Part shown: positions 5,111 to 13,301 of the stretch, piece by piece | Layout of the letters: each line of letters begins with the position of its first letter | Numbering within the stretch: position 1 is the first letter of the stretch | Assembly (NCBI GenBank): GCA_036380835.1 | Contig: DASVDZ010000024.1 | Span: 1 to 24,271, forward strand | DNA from: DASQJL01 sp036380835 | GTDB lineage: Bacteria > Eisenbacteria > RBG-16-71-46 > SZUA-252 | Direction of reading: 5' to 3' | DNA: 24,271 bases | Notes under the pieces: generated by a model | Database searches by the model: none | The model's input: the letters and a program-made list of their open reading frames with translations, nothing else | What the model was told of the DNA's origin: nothing | Translations under genes and position numbers: made by a program

Positions 5111-6966
5111 GTCGTGTCGAGCGGGACGTCCCGCTCCTTCGACAGGCGCGTCAGGTTGTTCCGCGCGTCAGGGTATCCGGGGAGCACGTGGAGCGCGTGC
5201 CGGTAGCGACGGAGCGCGTCGTCGAATCGGCCCATCCGCTCCAGCATGGCGCCGAGATTGTTCTCAGCCTGCGCGAGCGTGGGCATGAAGCGGAGCGCCC
5301 GCTCGTACGCGGCGACCGCCGAGTCGGGCTGGCCGCCGCGCGCGAAGAGATTCCCCAGCGCGTACCAGCCGGGCCCGTACCGCGGCTCGAGGGCGTTCAG
5401 GCGGCGGACGTGGGCCTTCGCCGAGTCGGCCGCGCCCATCTCGTCCTCCGCGGCGCCGAGGTTCAAGAGGAGATCGATCGTCCGGCCCGGGTCGAGCGCG
5501 ATCGCGCGCCGATAGTGGTAGACCGAACGGGGGAGGTCGCGCTGCCGGTAGTAGTAGCCGCCGAGGATCGAGTGGACCGTCGGTGACTCGGGAGAGTCGC
5601 GCAGCATGGAGAGGAAGAGCGTCCCCTCGTCCTTCCAGATCGCGACGCGCGGCAGGAGGAGGATCGCGAGCCAGATCGCGGCGATGCCGCACGCGGCCAG
5701 GAAGGCGGGGGGCGCGTCGGGCGTCGCGGCGCGCGCGTCCCGCTCCGCCGGCGCCGCGCCGGCGCCGCGCTTCTTCTCGCGGCGCGCCGCGCCCCGGCCG
5801 GGCCACGTCGCTCCGGGCAGGAGCGCCACGGCGAGCGCCAGGGCGCCGCTCGGAACGAAGAGGAACCGCTCGGCGAGGATCGCTCCGGAGAGGAGCCGGA
5901 CGTAGCAGATCGGGAGGAGCGTCGCGGCGTAGAGCCCGACCGGGAGCGCCCACGGGGAGCGTCGCCGGAGCGCGAGCCACGCTCCCGCGGCCAGCGCCGC
6001 CAGCGTCAGGAGGCCCGCGACGAAGACCGGGTCGATGCCCGTCGACGGGGCCACCTCGTGGCGCGCGGAGAGGCGCGTGGGGACGAGGAGGAGCGGGACG
6101 TACCGCGCCGCCACGGCGACGCTCGTCAGGATCTGCGGCACCGTGCCCTCGACCGGCGTGATCGGGGGGAGCGGCTGGTATCCGAGGACGAGGAGGCGCG
6201 AGCCGAGATAGAGGGCCGCCGCGAGGGCGACCGGGGCCGCCGCGCGCAGGAGGTCCCATCCGCCGATCCGGCGGTCGCGGATCCAGAGCGCGAGTACGAG
6301 GAGCGGCGCCGCGAAGAGCGCGATCTCCTTCGAGAAGAGCCCCGGGAGGAGGAGGAGCGCGGCGGGGAGGAGCTTCCACCACGAGGATCGGATCGCCGGC
6401 CCGAATCGCGCGGACGCCCAGAGAGCCGCGAAGACGAAGAGCCCGGAGAGAACGTCGGTCCGCCCGGCGATGAAGCAGACGCTCTCCGGATGGGCCGGAT
6501 GGAGCGCGAAAAGGACGGCTCCCGCCGCCGCGGCCGCCGGCCGGCCGGAGACCTCCCAAGCGAGGAGCCAGAGGAGGACGCAGGCGGCGGCGTAGAGCGC
6601 CACGTTCGTCCGATGGTAGCCGCGCGGGCTCTCGCGGGACGAGGCCCGGTCGGCGGCGAGGCTCAGGAGCGTCACGGGCCGGAAGTAGGATCGGTTGAGC
6701 CGCGCGTCCTTGAGGAGCGTGTCGAAGGGGGTCTTCCAGATCCGGACGACGTCCCCGATCCCGCGCACGTCGAGGTGGGGGCCGATCAGGAACGGGTCGT
6801 CCCAGACGAAGCCGAAGTCGAGCGACCGGGCGTACGGGACGACCGCGGCGAGGGCCACGAGCGCCCCGAGGAGGAGCGAGCGGCCGAGTCCCGCCCGCGG
6901 CCGGACCGGGCCTCCGCCCGGGGCCGGATTCGCTTGGCTTTTCTTGTCTTGCGCCGCTCGGGGCAT
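5095..6966 (-). CDS. TMTC-like integral membrane protein with C-terminal TPR repeats (putative GT-C glycosyltransferase)
   Basis: The protein of about 623 residues resembles bacterial relatives of TMTC/PMT O-mannosyltransferases. After a basic, Pro/Gly-rich cytoplasmic start, a first membrane helix is followed by FVWDDPFL, whose paired Asp in the first loop is the GT-C catalytic signature. Next come YFRPVT and HPAHPE...AGRTDVLSG, hallmarks of TMTC-type proteins. About ten hydrophobic helices extend to near residue 450. The last 150 or so residues form four TPR units. The substrate is unknown; glycosylation of exported protein or lipid from polyprenyl-phosphate sugar is the family expectation. 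ATG 6966 is chosen over GTG 6969 because a candidate promoter would start transcription on that A, giving a leaderless message. The gene overlaps the downstream NFACT gene, an unusual pairing. Confidence 0.82.
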   Translation of the reverse strand: MPRAAQDKKSQANPAPGGGPVRPRAGLGRSLLLGALVALAAVVPYARSLDFGFVWDDPFLIGPHLDVRGIGDVVRIWKTPFDTLLKDARLNRSYFRPVTLLSLAADRASSRESPRGYHRTNVALYAAACVLLWLLAWEVSGRPAAAAAGAVLFALHPAHPESVCFIAGRTDVLSGLFVFAALWASARFGPAIRSSWWKLLPAALLLLPGLFSKEIALFAAPLLVLALWIRDRRIGGWDLLRAAAPVALAAALYLGSRLLVLGYQPLPPITPVEGTVPQILTSVAVAARYVPLLLVPTRLSARHEVAPSTGIDPVFVAGLLTLAALAAGAWLALRRRSPWALPVGLYAATLLPICYVRLLSGAILAERFLFVPSGALALAVALLPGATWPGRGAARREKKRGAGAAPAERDARAATPDAPPAFLAACGIAAIWLAILLLPRVAIWKDEGTLFLSMLRDSPESPTVHSILGGYYYRQRDLPRSVYHYRRAIALDPGRTIDLLLNLGAAEDEMGAADSAKAHVRRLNALEPRYGPGWYALGNLFARGGQPDSAVAAYERALRFMPTLAQAENNLGAMLERMGRFDDALRRYRHALHVLPGYPDARNNLTRLSKERDVPLDTTWTGP

Positions 6967-6972
6967 CACGGC

Positions 6973-7002
6973 ACGTTAGGGACTGCCTCGGGGCCGGGTC
7001 AA
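6973..7002 (-). promoter_or_regulatory. Promoter for the TMTC-like/NFACT pair, apparently leaderless
   Basis: On the minus strand TTGACC (7002-6997) and TAACGT (6978-6973) are 18 bases apart. The seventh base after the -10 is the A of ATG 6966, so the message would have no 5' leader. This fits the lack of a Shine-Dalgarno sequence before the gene. Confidence 0.5.
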
Positions 7003-7046
7003 CCCGATTCTCCGGCGCGCGGCGAGCCGACGACGTCCCGCGCTCG

Positions 7047-7076
7047 TTGACGGCACGGAGCCGCGACGGTTAAAGT
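7047..7076 (+). promoter_or_regulatory. Promoter at the head of the yicC-cysS gene run
   Basis: TTGACG (7047-7052) and TAAAGT (7071-7076) are spaced by 18 bases, 37 bases before the yicC ATG. The ribosome site GGGAGAAG (7093-7100) lies inside the resulting short leader. It is divergent from the promoter of the TMTC-like gene in the same intergenic region. Confidence 0.6.
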
Positions 7077-7113
7077 AGCGCCTCACCCCCAAGGGAGAAG
7101 CTCTCAGCCAGCC

Positions 7114-8004
7114 ATGGTCCGAAGCATGACCGGGTACGGCCGGGGGGAGGTCGTATCCGAAGGCCTCCGTCTCGGCGCCGAGGTCCGTTCCGTAAATCAT
7201 AGATTCTGTGAGGTTTCCGCGCGCCTCCCGCGCGTCTTCTCGACGTACGAGGCGGAGGCGCGGAAGATCGTCCAGGATCGGGTGTCGCGCGGCAAGCTGA
7301 GCCTGGTCGTGACCTGGGGCGCCGACGGGGAGGAGGGTTCCGAGCCGACCGGCGTGCTCACGCTGGACGAGCGCGCGGCCGATCGCTACATGGAGATCCT
7401 CCGCACGCTCAAGGCGAAGTACGCGCTCGCCGGCGACGTCGACATGGGGACCTTCGCTTCGCTGCCGAACCTGTTCCGCTGGGAGGAGCCGGGCCGCTCG
7501 CCGGAGTTCTACCTGGAGCTGCTCCGGCGCGTCGTCTCGGAGGCGGTCGAGGAGCTGATCCGGACGAAGGAGACGGAGGGGGCGGCGCTCCGGAGGGATC
7601 TGGCCGCGCGCGTCGAATCGGTGCGCGACCGCGTGGCCGCCGTGAGGCGGCGCGCCCCGGAGCGGGTCCGCGAGACGCACGACAAGATGAAGGAGCGCGT
7701 GCGCGCGCTGATCGGCGAGTCGGAGCTTCCGGAGGAGCGGCTCCTCCAGGAGATCGCGCTCCTCTCCGACCGCCTCGACTGCACCGAGGAGTGCGTGCGG
7801 CTCGAAGCGCACTGCGATCACTTCCTGAAGTACGTCGACGAGGAGTCGGCGCCGGGCCGGAAGCTCAACTTCCTGCTCCAGGAGATGAACCGCGAGATCA
7901 ATACGATCGGCTCCAAGTCGAACGACGTCGCCATCGTCGAGCAGGTGGTCGAGGTCAAGGAAGAGCTGGAACGGATCCGCGAGCAGGTCCAGAACGTTGA
8001 GTGA
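7114..8004 (+). CDS. yicC: YicC family endoribonuclease
   Basis: The product has 296 residues, the usual YicC length. It opens with the family signature SMTGYGRG, continues with EVRSVNHRFCEVS and LPR near residues 28-45, and ends with the DUF1732 block GRKLNFLLQEMNREINTIGSKSND followed by a Glu/Lys-rich helix. YicC proteins are stress-linked endoribonucleases that cut structured and small RNAs. Start: GGGAGAAG at 7093-7100 supports ATG 7114 over the ATG at 7126. It is the first gene of the long plus-strand run and overlaps gmk by eight bases. The order yicC-gmk-rpoZ-coaBC is conserved in many phyla (in Bacillus, yloC-remA-gmk-rpoZ-coaBC); remA is absent here. Confidence 0.93.
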   Translation: MVRSMTGYGRGEVVSEGLRLGAEVRSVNHRFCEVSARLPRVFSTYEAEARKIVQDRVSRGKLSLVVTWGADGEEGSEPTGVLTLDERAADRYMEILRTLKAKYALAGDVDMGTFASLPNLFRWEEPGRSPEFYLELLRRVVSEAVEELIRTKETEGAALRRDLAARVESVRDRVAAVRRRAPERVRETHDKMKERVRALIGESELPEERLLQEIALLSDRLDCTEECVRLEAHCDHFLKYVDEESAPGRKLNFLLQEMNREINTIGSKSNDVAIVEQVVEVKEELERIREQVQNVE

Positions 8005-8641
8005 CGCCGACCCGCGCCTCGCCTGGGAGTACCGGCGCTTCGTCGTCGTGGTCTCGGGCCCGTCGGGCGCGGGCAAGAGTTCTTTCGTCGCGGCGCTCCT
8101 CCGGGAGGGGCCCGAGTTCGCGTATTCGGTGTCGGCCACCACGCGGCCCCGGCGGCCGCACGAGACGGAAGGGCGGGAGTACTTCTTCCTGACCCGCGAG
8201 GAGTTCCGCCGGCGCGTCGACGCCGGGGAGTTCGTGGAGTGGGCCGAGGTCCACGGGGACTGGTACGGGACGCTCCGCTCGCAGACCGACGACGCGCTCT
8301 CGAGCGGCCGGAACGTGCTCCTCGACGTCGACGTGCAGGGAGGGCGGGCGGTCCGCGAGGTCTATCGCGACGGGGTCTTCATCTTCGTGCTCCCGCCGTC
8401 GATGGAGGCGCTCGAGGCGCGGCTTCGGCACCGCGCGACCGACAGCGAGGAACGGATCCGGCTCCGCCTCGCGAACGCGAAGCGGGAGATCCCGATGTGG
8501 CGGGAGTACGACTACGCGGTCGTGAACGACGACCTCGAAGTCGCGTCCCGCAAGGTCGTGGCCATCGTCTGGGCCGAGACGTGCAAGACGGCGCGACGCG
8601 TGATGGAGGGTGCGGGGGTCGTCCCCGGCGCTCCCGCGTGA
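7997..8641 (+). CDS. gmk: Guanylate kinase
   Basis: Guanylate kinase converts GMP to GDP with ATP, an essential cytosolic step of guanine nucleotide supply. The 214-residue product shows P-loop GPSGAGKSS (residues 21-29), the GMP-binding segment SATTRPRRPHETEGREYFF, then WAEVHGDWYGT, DVDVQGG and a lid region with RLRHR. The length is typical. The start is a TTG at 7997 that overlaps the yicC stop by eight bases; it gives the expected short N-terminal extension before the P-loop strand, and no better ATG or GTG lies in frame nearby. Translation is probably coupled to yicC. Confidence 0.95.
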   Translation: MSDADPRLAWEYRRFVVVVSGPSGAGKSSFVAALLREGPEFAYSVSATTRPRRPHETEGREYFFLTREEFRRRVDAGEFVEWAEVHGDWYGTLRSQTDDALSSGRNVLLDVDVQGGRAVREVYRDGVFIFVLPPSMEALEARLRHRATDSEERIRLRLANAKREIPMWREYDYAVVNDDLEVASRKVVAIVWAETCKTARRVMEGAGVVPGAPA

Positions 8642-8666
8642 ACGAATCCCGAGGAGGAGGAACTTC

Positions 8667-8912
8667 GTGGAGAACCCCGTGCTTCGCTCGAACAACGTCG
8701 GCAACAAGTACGAGCTGATCATCGTGGCCGCGCGCGAGGCGCGACGGCTGAACGAGCTGTCGCGCCAGACCGGCCTCAACCTGGGCGCCAAGGTGACGAA
8801 CGTCGCGCTCGAGGAGGCGATCAAGGGCGACGTGCTCTACCGCTACGGCACCCCGGAGGACGAGGGGACGGTCCAGGAGGAATCGCCGGCGGCGCCTTCG
8901 TCGGAGGAGTGA
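8667..8912 (+). CDS. rpoZ: DNA-directed RNA polymerase omega subunit
   Basis: Omega helps assemble and stabilise the beta' subunit of RNA polymerase. The 81-residue product contains the family core: NKYELIIVAAREARRLNEL, then GAKVTNVALEEAIKGDVLY, followed by an acidic tail. The start is GTG 8667, preceded by a strong ribosome site (GAGGAGGAGG, 8651-8660). The frame is open back to 8610, but that overlaps the end of gmk and lacks family similarity. It lies 25 bases after gmk and 4 before coaBC, its usual company. Confidence 0.92.
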   Translation: MENPVLRSNNVGNKYELIIVAAREARRLNELSRQTGLNLGAKVTNVALEEAIKGDVLYRYGTPEDEGTVQEESPAAPSSEE

Positions 8913-8916
8913 TCGC

Positions 8917-10227
8917 ATGACGGAGCGGCGGCCGGCTCTCGCCGGCGCGCGCATCCTGCTCGGCGTCACGGGCGGGGTCGCGGCCTACAAGGCGCCCGAG
9001 CTGGTTCGGGCGCTCGCCAAGGAGGGCGCGCACGTCTCCGTGCTGCTCACGAAGGTGGCGCGCCGATTCGTGACGCGCGACGCGCTCCGTTCGGTGACGC
9101 GCGGCCCGGTCCTGACCGGCCTCTTCGAGCCGGAGGCGCTCGCGTCGGGCCCCTGGTTCGAGGGCTCCGCGCGATCGCCGCTCGGCATGGCGCACATCGG
9201 CATGGCCCGCGAGGCCGACCTGGTGCTCGTGGCGCCGGCCACCGCCAACGCGCTCGGCAAGCTGGCCCACGGGCTCGCCGACGACCTCCTCTCCACCGCC
9301 CTGATCGCCACGCGCTCCCCGGTCCTCGTGGCCCCCGCCATGAACGTCGCGATGTGGCAGAACGCGGCCGTCCGGGAGAACGCGCGGATCCTCGAGGCGC
9401 GGGGCGTCCGCTTCGTCGGGCCGGAGGAGGGCGAGCTGGCGGACGGCGAGTGGGGCATGGGCCGCATGGCCCCGATCGACGCCATCGTGGCGGCCTGCCG
9501 CGACGCGATCGGGGGCCTTGGCCGGCGGCGCGACGCGGACCGCTCTCCCGGCGCGGGCCGCTCCTCGGACGCGGACCACGCGCTCGACGGCCGGACGATC
9601 GTCGTCACCGCGGGGGGCACCGAGGAGGCGATCGATCCCGTGCGGGTGATCACGAATCGCTCGAGCGGGAAGATGGGTTTCGCCCTGGCCGAGGAGGCGC
9701 GACGGATGGGGGCCGACGTGAGGCTGATCGTGGCCCGGACGACCGCGCCCCTTCCCGCGGCGATCGCGCCGATCGAGGCGAGGACCGCCGCGGCCATGGC
9801 GAAGGCGGTGCTTCGCGAGATGAAGGACGCGGACGCCCTCGTGATGGCCGCCGCCGTGAGCGACTACGCGCCGGCCCGGACGAGCGCCCGGAAGATCGCC
9901 CGGGAGGAGGGCGGCCTGACGCTCCGCCTCGCGGCGACGGAGGACATCCTGAAGCAGGTGCGCGCGCGGTACCCGAAGAAGCTCCTGGTCGGGTTCGCGC
10001 TCGAGACCGAGGACGAGATCCGCCGCGGGCGCGAGAAGCTGAAGCGGAAGGGGCTCGATCTGGTCGCGATCAACAACCCGCTCCGGCGCGGCTCCGCGTT
10101 CGGATCGGACGACAACGACGTGACGCTCGTCGATCGCGCCGGGAAGAAGACGGCGCTCGGCCTCCGCCCGAAGCGGGAGGTGGCGCGCGAGATCCTGACC
10201 CGGGTGGCGCGGGCGCTGAGTCGCTGA
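8917..10227 (+). CDS. coaBC: Bifunctional phosphopantothenoylcysteine decarboxylase / phosphopantothenate-cysteine ligase
   Basis: CoaBC makes 4'-phosphopantetheine: the C-terminal CoaB half joins cysteine to phosphopantothenate and the N-terminal flavoprotein half (CoaC) decarboxylates the product. The 436 residues show CoaC motifs GVTGGVAAYKAPELVR, MAHI with the catalytic His, VLVAPATAN and APAMNVAMW. CoaB motifs are DPVRVITNRSSGKMGFALA and a KIAREEGGLTLRL segment with the conserved Lys. The CoaC flap normally reads ACG-x-x-G-x-GRM, with a catalytic Cys (Cys158 in E. coli). Here it is LADGEWGMGRM, placing Asp176 where Cys is expected. An Ala/Gly/Arg linker near 200-225 separates the halves. 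ATG 8917 follows GGAGGAG at 8903-8909. Confidence 0.93.
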   Translation: MTERRPALAGARILLGVTGGVAAYKAPELVRALAKEGAHVSVLLTKVARRFVTRDALRSVTRGPVLTGLFEPEALASGPWFEGSARSPLGMAHIGMAREADLVLVAPATANALGKLAHGLADDLLSTALIATRSPVLVAPAMNVAMWQNAAVRENARILEARGVRFVGPEEGELADGEWGMGRMAPIDAIVAACRDAIGGLGRRRDADRSPGAGRSSDADHALDGRTIVVTAGGTEEAIDPVRVITNRSSGKMGFALAEEARRMGADVRLIVARTTAPLPAAIAPIEARTAAAMAKAVLREMKDADALVMAAAVSDYAPARTSARKIAREEGGLTLRLAATEDILKQVRARYPKKLLVGFALETEDEIRRGREKLKRKGLDLVAINNPLRRGSAFGSDDNDVTLVDRAGKKTALGLRPKREVAREILTRVARALSR

Positions 10228-10239
10228 GAGGGGGACGCG

Positions 10240-11070
10240 GTGGCGGATGCGGTGAGGGGAGAGCTGGCGGCGATCGCCATGGAAGCGCGGATCCTCCTCG
10301 AGCGAGAGCGCGCGAAGGGCCGGAGGCGCATGGCGTCGCCCGCCTCGCGAAACGGCGCGCCCCCGCTCGCCGCGCCTCCGGCGACCGCCGCGGCCGCGGA
10401 GGTCCTCGCGCTCCCGGGCTTCGAATCGCTCGTGCCGCGGCCCCCGTCCGCCCCGTCCTCACCGTCGGCGATCCCCGCGTCGAAACCGCTCGCTCCGCGC
10501 GACGATTTGCCCCAGGATCTGGAGGCCATCCGGGCTCTGGTCGCCGCGTGCACGAAGTGCGGGCTCTGCGAGACGAGGACCCGAACCGTGTTCGCCGACG
10601 GCGACGCGAGGGCACGCCTCATGTTCGTCGGCGAGGCCCCCGGCCGCGACGAGGACGCGCAGGGCGTTCCGTTCGTCGGGCGCGCGGGGCAGCTCCTCAA
10701 CAAGATGATCGCGGCCATCGAGATGAAGCGCGAGGAGGTCTACATCTGCAACGTGCTCAAGTGCCGCCCGCCCGATAACCGCGTTCCCGCCGCCGACGAG
10801 GTGGAGCGGTGCCGCCCCTACCTCGAGCAGCAGGTGGCGATCGTGCGCCCGGCCGTGATCTGCGCGCTCGGCCTCTCCGCGGCCCAGGCGCTCCTCGAGA
10901 CGAAGGCGACCATGTCCTCGATGCGCGGCAAGACGTTCCAGTACCGGGGCGTCCCGCTGATCCCGACCTATCACCCCGCCGCGCTCCTCCGGAACCCGTC
11001 GCTCAAGAACGAGGCGTGGGTCGATCTCCAGCGCGTGCGCGACCTCGTGCGCGAGAGGACGTCCGCTTGA
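10240..11070 (+). CDS. udg: Type-4 uracil-DNA glycosylase with [4Fe-4S] cluster
   Basis: Family-4 UDGs remove uracil from DNA and carry a 4Fe-4S cluster. In the 276-residue product the four likely cluster ligands are Cys104 and Cys107 (CTKC), Cys175 (KCRPP) and Cys191 (CRPYLEQQ). The active-site motif is GEAPGRDE (131-138), followed by FVGRAGQLL. The second motif is HPAALLRNP with His245. The first 85 or so residues are a basic then Ala/Pro-rich extension, probably disordered, which is common in this family. GTG 10240 is preceded by GAGAGGGGG. The gene ends in a TTGA overlap with dnaB, so repair and replication genes are co-expressed here. Confidence 0.93.
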   Translation: MADAVRGELAAIAMEARILLERERAKGRRRMASPASRNGAPPLAAPPATAAAAEVLALPGFESLVPRPPSAPSSPSAIPASKPLAPRDDLPQDLEAIRALVAACTKCGLCETRTRTVFADGDARARLMFVGEAPGRDEDAQGVPFVGRAGQLLNKMIAAIEMKREEVYICNVLKCRPPDNRVPAADEVERCRPYLEQQVAIVRPAVICALGLSAAQALLETKATMSSMRGKTFQYRGVPLIPTYHPAALLRNPSLKNEAWVDLQRVRDLVRERTSA

Positions 11071-12491
11071 AGTCCGCCCGGTCGCGCGAGGAGCGGGAGC
11101 CGCTCCGGCCCCTCGCTTCCGATTCCGAGAACGGAGCGGCCCCCGGCCGCGTCCCGCCCCAGGCCCTCGACGCCGAGCGGTCGGTCCTGGGCGCCATGCT
11201 CCTCTCGCGCGACGCGATCGCGAACGCGATCCAGAACCTCGAGGAGCGCGACTTCTACCGCGACGCGCACCGGAAGCTCTGGCGCGCGATCCTCGACCTC
11301 TTCGACCGGAGCGAGGCGGTGGACATGGTCACGCTCGTCGAGGAGCTGAAGCGCCGCCGGGAGCTCGAGGCGGTGGGGGGCGTCTCCTACCTCACCACCC
11401 TCGACCAGTACGTCGCGACCGCGTCGAACGTCGAACACTACTGCAAGATCGTGCACGAGAAGGCGATCTTGAGGCGCCTGATCGACGTGGGATCCGAGAT
11501 CGTCGGCGAGGCGTTCGATCAGCGCGAGGACGCGAGCGACCTCCTCGACCGGGCGGAGCAGCAGATCTTCGCGATCTCCGACGAGCGGCTCCGCACGGGC
11601 TTCCAGCCGATGCGGCAGCTCGTCCTCCAGGGCTACTCGGCGATCGAGGAGTACCGCCAGCGCAAGGTGCACGTGACCGGCGTGGCGTCCGGCTTCTACG
11701 ACCTGGACGAGATGACCGCCGGGTTCCAGAAGTCCGACTTCGTGGTGATCGCGGGCCGCCCGTCGATGGGGAAGACGTCGTTCGCGATGAACGTCGCCGA
11801 GAACGTCGCGGTGCGCGGCAAGGCGAAGGACCGCCAGGCCGTCGCCGTCTTCAGCCTGGAGATGTCGAAGGAGTCGCTCGTGCAGCGGCTCATGTGCTCC
11901 CACGCCAAGGTCGACATCCACAAGATCCGGCGCGGCTACGCGAGCAACGACGAGTACAAGCGGCTCCAGAACGCCGCGGCGCAGCTCCACGAGGCGTCGA
12001 TCTTCATCGACGACACCGCCGCCATCGGCATCCTCGAGATCCGCGCGAAGGCGCGGCGCCTCGTCTCCGAGGTGCCGCTCGGGATGATCGTGATCGACTA
12101 CCTGCAGCTCATCCGCGGGCCCCAGTCGGCCGAGAACCGCCAGCAGGAGATCTCGGCGATCTCGCGGTCCCTGAAGGCCCTCGCGAAGGAGCTCCAGGTT
12201 CCCGTCCTCGCCCTCTCGCAGCTCTCGCGCGCGGTCGAGACGCGCGGCGGGAGCAAGCGCCCGATGCTCTCCGACCTCCGCGAGTCGGGCGCGATCGAGC
12301 AGGACGCGGACGTCGTGCTCTTCGTCTACCGTCCCGAGGTCTACGAGAGCGACCCGGCCAAGCGGGACGGGAAGGCGGAGATCATCATCGCGAAGCAGCG
12401 GAACGGCCCCACCGGGAGCATCGACCTCGCGTTCCTGAGCGAGTGCACCCGGTTCGAGTCGCTCCGCGACGTCCCGGAGCCCCGGCTCTAG
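11067..12491 (+). CDS. dnaB: Replicative DNA helicase
   Basis: DnaB is the hexameric 5'-3' helicase of the replication fork. The product has 474 residues. An N-terminal helical domain (about 33-135) begins PPQALDAERSVLGAMLL. A linker helix and RecA-type ATPase follow: Walker A AGRPSMGKTSF (from 229), VFSLEMSKESLVQRL, VIDYLQLI as Walker B, and ALSQLSR...RPMLSDLRESGAIEQDADVV with the arginine finger region. No intein interrupts the ATPase. The TTG at 11067 overlaps the udg stop by four bases and gives a normal-length N-terminus; the frame is open further upstream, but there it only shadows udg. Confidence 0.95.
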   Translation: MKSARSREEREPLRPLASDSENGAAPGRVPPQALDAERSVLGAMLLSRDAIANAIQNLEERDFYRDAHRKLWRAILDLFDRSEAVDMVTLVEELKRRRELEAVGGVSYLTTLDQYVATASNVEHYCKIVHEKAILRRLIDVGSEIVGEAFDQREDASDLLDRAEQQIFAISDERLRTGFQPMRQLVLQGYSAIEEYRQRKVHVTGVASGFYDLDEMTAGFQKSDFVVIAGRPSMGKTSFAMNVAENVAVRGKAKDRQAVAVFSLEMSKESLVQRLMCSHAKVDIHKIRRGYASNDEYKRLQNAAAQLHEASIFIDDTAAIGILEIRAKARRLVSEVPLGMIVIDYLQLIRGPQSAENRQQEISAISRSLKALAKELQVPVLALSQLSRAVETRGGSKRPMLSDLRESGAIEQDADVVLFVYRPEVYESDPAKRDGKAEIIIAKQRNGPTGSIDLAFLSECTRFESLRDVPEPRL

Positions 12492-12497
12492 CACGCG

Positions 12498-13301
12498 GTG
12501 AGCGAGACCCCCGCCGAGACCGGCGTCGCCACCTGGCCGCAGCGGACCATCCTCGGCATCTTCCAGGACGCCGGGGAGGTCTTCATCCTCCTCGGGAGCG
12601 TGCTCCGGGAGATCCCCGCCGGCTCGCGCAAGATCGGCCTCCTGATCCAGCAGATGGCCCACATCGGGGTCGGCTCGATGCCGCTAACCGTAATCGTGGC
12701 ACTGTTTACGGGGGCGGTGGCCGCGGTGCAAGCTTCGTATCAGTTCCGCGATTACGTGCCGATGATCTATCTCGGCACCGTGATCGGGAAGTCGGTGGTG
12801 ATCGAGCTGGGGCCGGTCCTGACCGCGCTCGTGGTCGGCGGACGGGTCGGCGCGTCGATCGCGGCCGAGCTGGGGACCATGCGCGTCACGGAGCAGGTCG
12901 ACGCCATGGAGACGATGGGGATCAGCCCCGTCCGCTTCCTGGTCGTCCCGCGCTTCCTGGCGGCGATCCTCATGCTCCCGGCGCTGACCGTGTTCGCCGA
13001 CGTGGTGGCGATCCTGGGCGGGTACCTGGTCTCGACGCTGACGCTCGACGTCACGTCGCACACGTTCATCAGCGGGCTCAAGCTCTACTTCAAGACGCAG
13101 GACGTCTTCTCCGGGCTCATCAAGGCGTTCTTCTTCGGAGGGATCATTGCGACGATGGGGTGCCACTACGGCCTTCGAAGCGAGGGAGGCGCGGAAGGAG
13201 TTGGCCTCGCGACCACCCGCGCGGTCGTGGCTTCGTGCCTCCTCATCCTGATCGTGGACTATCTGCTCGCGTCGTTCCTCTTCCGGGTGCTCTTTGCCTG
13301 A
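12498..13301 (+). CDS. mlaE: MlaE family lipid ABC transporter permease
   Basis: MlaE is the inner-membrane permease that, with MlaF and MlaD, moves phospholipids between the membranes of diderm bacteria. The 267-residue product shows about five or six hydrophobic helices and family motifs: LFTGAVAAVQASYQF, ELGPVLTALVVGGRVGASIAAELGTMRVTEQVDAM, and LVVPRFLAAILMLPALT. GTG 12498 lies six bases after the dnaB stop without a clear Shine-Dalgarno, suggesting translational coupling. It overlaps mlaF by eight bases. A full Mla set implies an outer membrane; mlaC and mlaB are not nearby. Confidence 0.93.
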   Translation: MSETPAETGVATWPQRTILGIFQDAGEVFILLGSVLREIPAGSRKIGLLIQQMAHIGVGSMPLTVIVALFTGAVAAVQASYQFRDYVPMIYLGTVIGKSVVIELGPVLTALVVGGRVGASIAAELGTMRVTEQVDAMETMGISPVRFLVVPRFLAAILMLPALTVFADVVAILGGYLVSTLTLDVTSHTFISGLKLYFKTQDVFSGLIKAFFFGGIIATMGCHYGLRSEGGAEGVGLATTRAVVASCLLILIVDYLLASFLFRVLFA

